DNA from: Flavobacteriaceae bacterium
GTDB taxonomy: Bacteria > Bacteroidota > Bacteroidia > Flavobacteriales > Flavobacteriaceae
Assembly: GCA_018623195.1 (NCBI GenBank)
Contig: JAAZVY010000016.1
Span: 1-33,523 of the forward strand
DNA: 33,523 nt
Direction: 5' to 3'
Shown one piece after another: positions 1 through 6,388 of the stretch (the first letter of the stretch is position 1; each line of letters opens with the position of its first letter). The notes under the pieces are model-generated. The model was not told the origin of the DNA and did not search any database. It saw only the letters and a list, made by a program, of their open reading frames with translations. The translations under genes were made by a program, and so were the position numbers.

Positions 1-1060
1 CAAGTGTTTCAAGATCAAAGGCACCTTCTTCGACTTTATCTAAATAACCCAGTAGCGCATGCTGAACTAGTGGTCCTCCAGAGGGAGCTTTTAGGTAGGT
101 ATTTGATTTCTCCTCGATCGTATGAGGTGCGTGATCTGTTGCTAAGATATCTAGAGCATTTCCTCGGACACCTTCCCAAAGAGCGTCCCGATCAGAAGCG
201 CTTTTTACGGCCGGATTCCACTTAATCAATGTACCCTTGTCGGCGTAATCCTCATCGCTAAACCAAAGGTGGTGTAAACATACCTCCGCAGTAATTTGCT
301 TCTGCGCAAAAGGTAAGTGAGTATCAAAAAGTTCAAGCTCCTCAGCGGTAGACACATGAAACACGTGAAGTTTTGCCCCTGTCTCTCTCGCCAGTTCGAT
401 AGCTCTTGAAGAGGATTGATAACAAGCCTCTCTAGACCTGATGAGCGGATGCATTTCAATCGGAATATTCTCTCCATATTTCTTAATAGCCGCCTCAGTA
501 TTCGCTCGAATAGTGGGTTCATCTTCACAATGTGCCGCAATCACCATTTCGGTATTTGAAAAAATACCACGAATGGTTTCTTCCCGATCAACCAACATAT
601 TACCTGTCGAAGAACCAAGGAAAAGCTTGATTCCTGCACAGGCATTAATATCTAATCGTTTGATGAGTTCTAAATTGTCATTAGTGCCCCCAAAGAAAAA
701 AGAGTAATTCACATAAGAGCCCTTTGCTGCTCGATCAAATTTATCTTCTAAAGCTTCGAAAGTAACCGTTTGAGGGTTGGTGTTTGGCTGCTCCATAAAG
801 GTCGTGATCCCACCTGCTAGAGCTGCTCGACTCTCTGTCGCAATCGTTCCTTTATGGGTTAATCCTGGCTCGCGAAAATGAACCTGATTATCAATACATC
901 CGGGTAAAAGTAGCTGTCCTTGTAAATCGATAACCTCGGCGGTTTGGTCTGAAATGGAGGAAGCTATTTTTTTTATGAATTGATCTTCAACGAGAATGTC
1001 AGACTCAAAAATGGATGATTCATTTACAATTCTCGCGTTTTTAATCAGGGTTTTCGGCAT
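1..1060 (-). CDS. pyrC: Dihydroorotase, C-terminus beyond window edge
   Basis: Catalyses reversible cyclisation of N-carbamoyl-aspartate to dihydroorotate in de novo pyrimidine synthesis, in the cytoplasm. My translation from the ATG at 1060 gives 353 residues before the window edge with no stop. Visible amidohydrolase motifs are DNQVHFREPG (57-66), GIKLFLGSSTGNM (143-155) with the likely carboxylated Lys145, AHCEDE (176-181), HVFHVSTAEE (232-241) and ATDHAPHT (307-314) with Asp309 as probable catalytic base. The usual metal-binding HxH is QxH here (Gln59, His61); from memory this Gln is common in Bacteroidota homologues, so I read it as a lineage trait rather than a defect. The start lies 20 nt inside the 3' end of the upstream glycosyltransferase, so the two are probably co-transcribed and translationally coupled. 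The last ~70-90 residues are missing only because the window ends. Confidence 0.95.
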   Translation of the reverse strand, partial: MPKTLIKNARIVNESSIFESDILVEDQFIKKIASSISDQTAEVIDLQGQLLLPGCIDNQVHFREPGLTHKGTIATESRAALAGGITTFMEQPNTNPQTVTFEALEDKFDRAAKGSYVNYSFFFGGTNDNLELIKRLDINACAGIKLFLGSSTGNMLVDREETIRGIFSNTEMVIAAHCEDEPTIRANTEAAIKKYGENIPIEMHPLIRSREACYQSSSRAIELARETGAKLHVFHVSTAEELELFDTHLPFAQKQITAEVCLHHLWFSDEDYADKGTLIKWNPAVKSASDRDALWEGVRGNALDILATDHAPHTIEEKSNTYLKAPSGGPLVQHALLGYLDKVEEGAFDLETL

Positions 1061-1790
1061 AGTAGAATCTCTTTTTAGCAAAGATACTATCCAAACGCAT
1101 TTTAAGCACCCCGAGAATGGCTTCTTTGACAATTGCGCCGCTCATCTTCGACACTCCTCTGATTCGATCCGTAAAAACAATGCTCACCTCTTTAATCTTT
1201 GCACCCTTCTTGTAAGCTCTGAATTTCATTTCAATTTGAAAGGCGTATCCGACAAAACGCACCGCATCTAAATTCAACTGCTTTAATAGCGAAGCCCGAT
1301 AACACATGAAACCAGCCGTAGGATCATATACAGGCATTCCTGTGATTAAACGAACATAGAAGGAAGCCCCATAGGAGAGCAGTATTCGATGTAAGGGCCA
1401 ATTCACCACATTCACTCCTTTGCAATATCTACTTCCAATGGCGACATCGGCACCATTCTCACAGGCAGCATGTAGTCGAATTAAATCACTTGGAGTATGT
1501 GAAAAGTCAGCATCCATTTCAAAAATAAAGGAATAGCCCTTTGCCAAGGCCCATTTAAATCCATGGATATAAGCGGTACCAAGCCCAGCTTTTTCAGTTC
1601 TTACCTCGAGGTGAAGTGAGTCGGGATAACTATTCTGTAATTCGCGAACCTTATCTGCCGTTCCATCAGGAGAATTATCATCAACGATGAGTACATGATA
1701 CCCTCTGTTTAAATCTTGAACGGCAGCAATAATCAGCGCAACGTTTTCGATTTCGTTGTAGGTTGGGATGATAACTAGGCATTCGCTCAT
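1041..1790 (-). CDS. Polyprenyl-phosphate sugar synthase, GT2 family (dolichyl-phosphate mannose synthase-like)
   Basis: A 249-residue GT2 glycosyltransferase of the dolichyl-phosphate mannosyltransferase type, expected to move a sugar (mannose in the best-known members) from a nucleotide sugar to polyprenyl phosphate at the cytoplasmic membrane face. It has the N-terminal IIPTYNE (7-13), the nucleotide-binding VDDNSPDGT (36-44), the metal-binding EMDADFSH (91-98), GSRY (119-122) and VYDPTAGF (154-161). There is no C-terminal membrane domain, so it is the short soluble form. It is divergent from a GT39-type membrane glycosyltransferase, the class of enzyme that uses polyprenyl-linked sugars as donors, which makes a donor-maker/donor-user pair plausible (inference). 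The downstream neighbour pyrC overlaps it by 20 nt. The actual sugar cannot be told from sequence. Confidence 0.9.
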   Translation of the reverse strand: MSECLVIIPTYNEIENVALIIAAVQDLNRGYHVLIVDDNSPDGTADKVRELQNSYPDSLHLEVRTEKAGLGTAYIHGFKWALAKGYSFIFEMDADFSHTPSDLIRLHAACENGADVAIGSRYCKGVNVVNWPLHRILLSYGASFYVRLITGMPVYDPTAGFMCYRASLLKQLNLDAVRFVGYAFQIEMKFRAYKKGAKIKEVSIVFTDRIRGVSKMSGAIVKEAILGVLKMRLDSIFAKKRFYYAENPD

Positions 1791-1841
1791 AGGCGGCTAA
1801 AATAGGACATTTGTATCGATCCAAGGACAACTTCAAAAACG

Positions 1842-1849
1842 TACCTTTG
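1842..1849 (+). promoter_or_regulatory. Candidate -7 element for GT39-DUF4271-hemD
   Basis: TACCTTTG is an exact match to the Bacteroidota -7 consensus TAnnTTTG and ends 9 nt before the ATG at 1859, so the leader would be only about 5 nt. No TTG lies at normal spacing upstream. On the minus strand the same GTAC core (1841-1844) begins TACGTTTT, a one-mismatch -7 candidate for the divergent GT2 gene, with a TTG 23 bp upstream of it. Confidence 0.5.
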
Positions 1850-1858
1850 ATTTCTGTG

Positions 1859-3427
1859 ATGAGGCTCAAGTTTTCCTTTAACCTTCAACTCGTAGTAATT
1901 ACCCTGATCAATCTGCTTCAGGCAAGTTTTACTGGCCTTTTAAAAGACGAGGCCTATTATGCCTATTTCGCAAAGAATATGCAGTGGGGATACTTTGATC
2001 ATCCACCCCTAGTCGCCCTAATAGCGCTCCCTTCCTCGATTGAAGGCTTGGGACTTTTTGGTGTTCGAGTACTCAGCGTGCTCAGCGTTTCACTTAGTTA
2101 TTGGCTGCTTTACCAAACCCTGAGTAAGGAGACGAAGGAAAGAATCTCTAATGGGCTATTTTCATTGCTGCTACTAGGCTTACCATTAGTTAATCTCTAT
2201 GGATTTCTCACCTTACCCGACACAGGAACCCTCCTATTTACCGCCCTATTCTTTTACGCCTACAAGCAATTTCTCTTAGAAACAAAATACGCCGTCTTTA
2301 CTTTAGGTTTAGCTATGGCAGGTCTTATGTATAGCAAATATACAGGCGTATTGATCCTGTTTGGCGTGATCGCTTCTAACCCTGCCTTAATCAGAGATAT
2401 TAGGGCCTGGAAAGCGGTGATACTAAGCTTACTTTTATTCGGCCCCCATTTACTGTGGCTTTCTCAAAACGAATGGGTGACCTTGAGGTTTCATTTTTCG
2501 GAACGACCGAATCACGCTTATGAATTTCTCCCATTCACAGGAGGATTTTTCCTGAATGCCATTACCATTATCGGACTGTTTTTTTTCGATTTCTATCGAG
2601 CCTTATTTTCGACCTCTGCAAGAAACACCTTTGAAAAAGGACTAAGATTTACGGTTTGGGCGGTTCTGGTGTTTTTCTTCTTTTCGTCATTTAGTAAAAA
2701 GTCACAGCTTCAGTGGTTACTCCCTATGGTCTATCCGTTGCTTCTGATTTTCATCGAAAGACCGCTATCCGTGCATGAGACCAAACGAATTAAGAGGTTA
2801 GGGCTCGTGAGCATCCTTCTCATTTTTAGTCTAAGATTTATGATGGCCTTTGAACAACTATCTCCGGTTCATCTTGAACCTCATGGTGTCAAGGAATGGT
2901 CGCAGAAGATCTCATCGAAAGCGAATGGTAAACCCGTTCTATTTATAGATTCTTATCAACGCGCTGCTCTCTATGAGTTTTACAGCAGACAAATAGGATT
3001 ATCCTATAACACGCTCACTTACCGACCGAATCAGTACGATTTTGATGCACGATGGTCGAGTATTAATCAAGATTCTGTTTTTGTAATCAGTTCTAAGCCC
3101 TACGATTTCGAACAACGCGTAGATAGTCCTAAAAAAGGAGATCTATTCTGGAGCACAACCACCTATCTCGATCTGATTTTACCTGAAGAAGTTGCTATCG
3201 ATTCAACGTTTATTCGCTTTAAGCGCACATTAGCGGGAAAACTTTATTTAGCAGAGTTAGATGAGTTTAGACGGGTTCAAAAGATGGATACACTAACGAT
3301 TGAAGAGGATCATTTCACTTCTTTTCCTGTGATCAACCCAGCCTATCCTTTTTATCGAATAGGTATTTCATCACCAGGCCTGCCTCCGCGAATTATTCAT
3401 AAGTTTGCTCAACCTTCAAGACCATGA
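1859..3427 (+). CDS. GT39/ArnT-like membrane glycosyltransferase
   Basis: An integral membrane glycosyltransferase of the PMT_2/GT39 type (GT-C fold), expected to transfer a sugar from a polyprenyl-phosphate donor to lipid, protein or glycan on the periplasmic side. The first loop carries LKDEAYYAYFAKNMQWGYFD followed by HPP, the acidic DE..YY signature of the family, followed by about ten hydrophobic segments and a soluble C-terminal domain of roughly 170 residues. I chose the ATG at 1859 (522 aa). An upstream in-frame TTG at 1811 would add 16 polar residues before the first hydrophobic segment and would place the start upstream of the probable promoter. It overlaps the next gene by ATGA. 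Its position between the GT2 gene and DUF4271-hemD suggests function with the GT2 enzyme. Acceptor unknown. Confidence 0.85.
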   Translation: MRLKFSFNLQLVVITLINLLQASFTGLLKDEAYYAYFAKNMQWGYFDHPPLVALIALPSSIEGLGLFGVRVLSVLSVSLSYWLLYQTLSKETKERISNGLFSLLLLGLPLVNLYGFLTLPDTGTLLFTALFFYAYKQFLLETKYAVFTLGLAMAGLMYSKYTGVLILFGVIASNPALIRDIRAWKAVILSLLLFGPHLLWLSQNEWVTLRFHFSERPNHAYEFLPFTGGFFLNAITIIGLFFFDFYRALFSTSARNTFEKGLRFTVWAVLVFFFFSSFSKKSQLQWLLPMVYPLLLIFIERPLSVHETKRIKRLGLVSILLIFSLRFMMAFEQLSPVHLEPHGVKEWSQKISSKANGKPVLFIDSYQRAALYEFYSRQIGLSYNTLTYRPNQYDFDARWSSINQDSVFVISSKPYDFEQRVDSPKKGDLFWSTTTYLDLILPEEVAIDSTFIRFKRTLAGKLYLAELDEFRRVQKMDTLTIEEDHFTSFPVINPAYPFYRIGISSPGLPPRIIHKFAQPSRP

Positions 3428-4044
3428 ACGCGGATACTATTTTCATCTTTTGCTTTATTCTTTTGGGTCTGTTAGTGGTTATTAAAAGGAATTATCCCGA
3501 ACCTTTTCGACTCTTTCTCCTACTTCCTATCAATGATACGTTTATCAGGCTCTATGATTCAAAATTGCGATCGTGGCGCTTCACGCTTTGGGGATTTTTA
3601 GCTACTGGGGTTTTTAGCCTTTCTTATTTAATCGAGAAACTAAGTTTTAAAGCTACCCTTGATGACCGACTGGGGTTTAATGGCTATTTCTTTATCATAG
3701 GTGCTTTGTTCCTCAAACAGATGCTACGATCAAACGCAGGAGTTCTTCTCTTTAAGAGAAAAAAGGCTTCTAAACTAATTAGTAGTGTTGCCACCAGTTT
3801 TTTAGCCTATCAGGGACTCCTCTCTTTTTTATTTACCTGGCTTTATTTCGCAGAAATCGTACCCTACCCAATTCTTGAACCGCTTTATTTCGTCGTGCTT
3901 TTTGGTTTGCAAATTTTAAGTTATATCAGCGTTATCAAAAAGACACAACGCAGTAACATCCGATTTGGTATAGGGTTTATTTTGTATATTTGCACCCTCG
4001 AAATGGCACCCTTGGCAGTGTTGCTGTTGATGGTCATTAAATGA
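3424..4044 (+). CDS. DUF4271 membrane protein
   Basis: A 206-residue polytopic membrane protein matching the Bacteroidota family DUF4271, with about six hydrophobic segments: a short N-terminal one (residues 5-20), a pair in the first half, and a hydrophobic C-terminus ending in FILYICTLEMAPLAVLLL, typical of the family. Function is not established. It overlaps the preceding gene (ATGA) and the following hemD (ATGA), so the three are translated as one unit. DUF4271 next to hemD is a recurrent arrangement in Flavobacteriales, which hints at a link to tetrapyrrole metabolism or merely conserved order; nothing in the protein itself suggests catalysis. Confidence 0.85.
   Translation: MNADTIFIFCFILLGLLVVIKRNYPEPFRLFLLLPINDTFIRLYDSKLRSWRFTLWGFLATGVFSLSYLIEKLSFKATLDDRLGFNGYFFIIGALFLKQMLRSNAGVLLFKRKKASKLISSVATSFLAYQGLLSFLFTWLYFAEIVPYPILEPLYFVVLFGLQILSYISVIKKTQRSNIRFGIGFILYICTLEMAPLAVLLLMVIK
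3965..3992 (+). promoter_or_regulatory. Internal promoter for hemD
   Basis: TTG at 3965-3967, then 17 bp, then TATATTTG at 3985-3992, an exact TAnnTTTG match. It lies inside the 3' part of DUF4271 and would start a transcript near 3997, about 44 nt before hemD, allowing hemD expression apart from the upstream membrane genes. Confidence 0.55.
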
Positions 4045-4796
4045 ATTTGAATATGAAAGTGAAAACCATATTGGTTTCTCAGCCCGAGCCGAAACTAGAG
4101 AACTCTCCCTATGCAAAGCTCATAGAGAAAGAAAAACTCACTGTCGATTTCAGACCATTCATTCATGTTGAAGGGGTAGATTCTAAAGAGGTGCGAGCGC
4201 AAAAAATCGACCTCAGCAAATTCACTGCCATTATTCTAACCAGTCGTAATGCCGTAGACCATTACTTTCGACTAGCTGAAGAAATGCGCTTCAAGGTTCC
4301 AGATACCATGAAATACTTCTGTCAGTCTGAAGCGGTTGCTTTTTACCTTCAGAAATATGTGGTTTATCGCAAGCGTAAAATTTATGTAGGGCAACGTCTA
4401 CTTTCTGACCTCGCTCCTAACTTCAAGAAGTACAAAAACGAGACCTACTTATTACCGTCATCTGACTCGCTAAAGCCAATTGTACCAGATACCTTGAATG
4501 AATTTGGAATTAATTGGACTCGAGGAATCTTTTATAAGACGGTTATGAGTGACCTGTCAGATTTAGCAGACGTTTATTACGACATTCTCGTTTTCTTTAG
4601 CCCAACAGGAATCGAGAGCTTGTTTCATAATTTTCCTGATTTCGCTCAAAACAAGACGAGAATCGCTGCGTTTGGTAGCAGTACGATTCAAGCTGCAGAA
4701 GCTCGAGGACTGGTGGTAAATATCAAAGCTCCAACCCCTGAAACTCCGTCCATGACCATGGCGCTTCAGAAGTACATCAGTGAGGTTAACGCTTAA
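4041..4796 (+). CDS. hemD: Uroporphyrinogen-III synthase
   Basis: Cyclises hydroxymethylbilane with inversion of ring D to uroporphyrinogen III, the branch point to haem, sirohaem and cobalamin; cytoplasmic. The 251-residue product is highly typical of Flavobacteriales HemD: KTILVSQPEPK near the N-terminus, FTAIILTSRNAVDHYF (56-71), DTMKYFCQSEAVAFYL in the middle, VFFSPTGIESLF in the second domain, and the terminal TPETPSMTMAL. The ATG at 4041 overlaps the stop of DUF4271; a second ATG at 4053 (giving MKVKTILVSQ) matches the usual family N-terminus and may be the real start. The 3' end overlaps the convergent DUF423 gene by 11 nt. Catalytic residues in this enzyme are poorly conserved, so the assignment rests on overall family resemblance, which is strong. 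Confidence 0.93.
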   Translation: MNLNMKVKTILVSQPEPKLENSPYAKLIEKEKLTVDFRPFIHVEGVDSKEVRAQKIDLSKFTAIILTSRNAVDHYFRLAEEMRFKVPDTMKYFCQSEAVAFYLQKYVVYRKRKIYVGQRLLSDLAPNFKKYKNETYLLPSSDSLKPIVPDTLNEFGINWTRGIFYKTVMSDLSDLADVYYDILVFFSPTGIESLFHNFPDFAQNKTRIAAFGSSTIQAAEARGLVVNIKAPTPETPSMTMALQKYISEVNA

Positions 4797-5163
4797 AAGC
4801 CTTAAGCGCTAAAAATCCCCAGTTGGTAATTAAAAATAGTCCGCCTATAGGGGTTACAGGCCCGAGAAACGAAAGTTTCATGCCCAGTAATTGCTGTAGA
4901 TTGAGGAGGTAAATACTTCCTGAGAACAATAATATACCGACAAAAGTCAACCAGAAAGAGGTTAGCTTAATCCCTTCTTCAAAATAAGAGGTTAACAAGA
5001 CAACCATTAAGAGTAAAACGTGGGTCATCTGATACCGAACCCCTATCGTAAAGCTCTCTAATTGCTCCGGGCTTATTACTTCTTTTAAGGCATGAGATCC
5101 TAAAGCTCCTAGAATGACGGCGATCATTCCTAAAAACAACGTTATTGAAACTTTTATCTTCAT
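4786..5163 (-). CDS. DUF423 small membrane protein
   Basis: A 125-residue protein with four predicted membrane segments (about 5-25, 47-62, 68-88 and 98-118), matching DUF423. Family signatures are AVILGALGSHALK near residues 15-27, RYQMTHVLLLM (43-53), GILLFSGSIYLL and GPVTPIGGLF. The biochemical role of this widespread family is unknown. It stands alone on the minus strand between hemD, whose end it overlaps, and the divergent Lrp-type gene, with about 50 bp between the two starts. No Shine-Dalgarno sequence precedes the ATG, as is normal in this phylum. Confidence 0.88.
   Translation of the reverse strand: MKIKVSITLFLGMIAVILGALGSHALKEVISPEQLESFTIGVRYQMTHVLLLMVVLLTSYFEEGIKLTSFWLTFVGILLFSGSIYLLNLQQLLGMKLSFLGPVTPIGGLFLITNWGFLALKAFKR
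4790..4808. other. Hairpin across overlapping hemD/DUF423 stops
   Basis: Perfect 7-bp inverted repeat, CGCTTAA (4790-4796) and TTAAGCG (4802-4808), with a 5-nt loop. It contains the hemD stop codon and coding bases of DUF423. No T-run follows on either strand, so it is not a classical terminator, though it may shape both 3' ends. Confidence 0.5.
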
Positions 5164-5214
5164 TTTACTTCTATTTTATAAGTATATGTATCTTAAACGC
5201 TTAAAATTTGCCAC

Positions 5215-5685
5215 ATGAAGAACTCAGATTCAGTCTATACACTAGACGGGATAGACAAAACCATACTATCCTATCTAATGAAAGATGCTAGAACTCCTAT
5301 TCTGGAAATTTCAAGAAAGGTAGGAATTTCGGGAGCAGCTATTCATCAAAGGCTAAGAAAACTAGAGCAAGCGGGTGTATTAGAGGGTTCAAAAATGGTG
5401 ATCAACACCAAGAAACTGGGCTACAGCACGATGGCGTATATTGGTGTATACCTAGATAAAGCCATGAATAATCCGTCTGCAGTTAGAGCATTACAAGAGA
5501 TCCCTGAAGTCTTAGAATGCCATTACACCACAGGTAACTGGTCCATTCTCATCAAGGTGCTTTGTAAGAATAATGAACACCTCATGCAGATTCTAAACAA
5601 TCACATTCAACGAATCGAAGGAATCTCAAGAACAGAAACCTTCATTTCACTGAATCAACAAATCGATCGTCAGATTAGTCTCTAG
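5215..5685 (+). CDS. Lrp/AsnC-family transcriptional regulator
   Basis: A 156-residue feast/famine-type regulator. Residues about 10-60 form the AsnC helix-turn-helix: LDGIDKTILSYLMKDARTPI, then ISRKVGISGAAIHQRLRKLE as the recognition unit. The remainder is the RAM effector-binding domain, with YIGVYLDK, EVLECHYTTGNWSILIKVLC and a terminal strand TFISLNQQI. Such proteins usually form dimers to octamers and respond to amino acids, but the ligand here cannot be read. It is unlinked to an obvious amino-acid gene. A weak -7-like element (AAAATTTG, 5203-5210) ends 4 nt before the ATG, hinting at a leaderless mRNA. The 3' end overlaps the convergent peptidase gene by 11 nt. Confidence 0.92.
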   Translation: MKNSDSVYTLDGIDKTILSYLMKDARTPILEISRKVGISGAAIHQRLRKLEQAGVLEGSKMVINTKKLGYSTMAYIGVYLDKAMNNPSAVRALQEIPEVLECHYTTGNWSILIKVLCKNNEHLMQILNNHIQRIEGISRTETFISLNQQIDRQISL

Positions 5686-6370
5686 AACGCATAACCTGCA
5701 TCGCCCAATAAAGAAGCGAAGCCAAAGCGCCTAGAGCTGCGACTAGATACGTTCTTGCGGCCCATTTTAAGGCATCCTGAGCTCCATCATATTCGTGATC
5801 GGTAAGCATTCTCTCCCTCGTTAACCAGGCTAAAGCTCTTCGACTAGCATCGTATTCGACAGGAAGGGTAATAAAACTAAAAACGGTTGCAATAGCCATA
5901 AGCCCAAGCCCTAAAAGAGCAATAAGAAACCCGAAGGAGCTTCCTGCGCCAAAGGAGAGGGCTATCCCTATAATCACAATCCAAGTTGAAAGTCCCGAAG
6001 AAACTTGAACAATCGGAACTAGTTGTGATCGCATCGTCAACCATTTGTAAGCCTCTGCATGTTGTACCGCATGTCCTACTTCATGTGCAGCTACTGCAGC
6101 CGCAGATGCATTTCTTCCTGAGTAAACCGCCTCACTAAGATTAACGGTTTTATCTAGAGGGTTGTAATGATCCGTTAATCTACCGGGAGTAGAAATAACA
6201 CGAACATCGCTAATCCCATGATCATCGAGCATTTTTTGAGCAATTTCAAATCCTGACCATCCGCCCGAAAGTTTAGTTTTCTCGTACTTTCTAAACTTTG
6301 ATTTTAATCGCTGAGAAACACTAGCACTCACTAGCGTTATTGCAATGAGTAATAAATAATATCCGCCCAT
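5675..6370 (-). CDS. Membrane zinc metallopeptidase, YugP family
   Basis: A 231-residue integral membrane protein of the neutral zinc metallopeptidase family (Bacillus YugP type). After an N-terminal membrane segment (residues 3-18) comes a soluble part with SGFEIAQKML and then AAHEVGHAVQHAEAY at about 94-108, where HEVGH is the zinc-binding HExxH motif with Glu as base. Two further hydrophobic segments (about 128-170) and LPVEYDASRRALAWL follow; the Glu in that last motif is a probable third zinc ligand. Substrates of the family are unknown. It lies 18 bp downstream of leuS on the same strand and is probably read from the leuS transcript. The 3' end overlaps the convergent Lrp-type gene. Confidence 0.9.
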   Translation of the reverse strand: MGGYYLLLIAITLVSASVSQRLKSKFRKYEKTKLSGGWSGFEIAQKMLDDHGISDVRVISTPGRLTDHYNPLDKTVNLSEAVYSGRNASAAAVAAHEVGHAVQHAEAYKWLTMRSQLVPIVQVSSGLSTWIVIIGIALSFGAGSSFGFLIALLGLGLMAIATVFSFITLPVEYDASRRALAWLTRERMLTDHEYDGAQDALKWAARTYLVAALGALASLLYWAMQVMRSRD

Positions 6371-6388
6371 AATTATAGAATGAACTTA

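Noticed and set aside
226-540. Open frame on the minus strand inside the first kilobase (104 aa)
   Set aside because: It lies in a different frame from the dihydroorotase, whose own frame is open across the entire region and carries all family motifs.
1811-1858. Upstream TTG start for the first GT39 gene
   Set aside because: It adds a polar segment before the first membrane helix and lies upstream of the probable -7 element, so the ATG at 1859 is better.
4790-4808. Hairpin at the hemD/DUF423 junction as a terminator
   Set aside because: No T-run follows on either strand; kept only as an unassigned inverted repeat.
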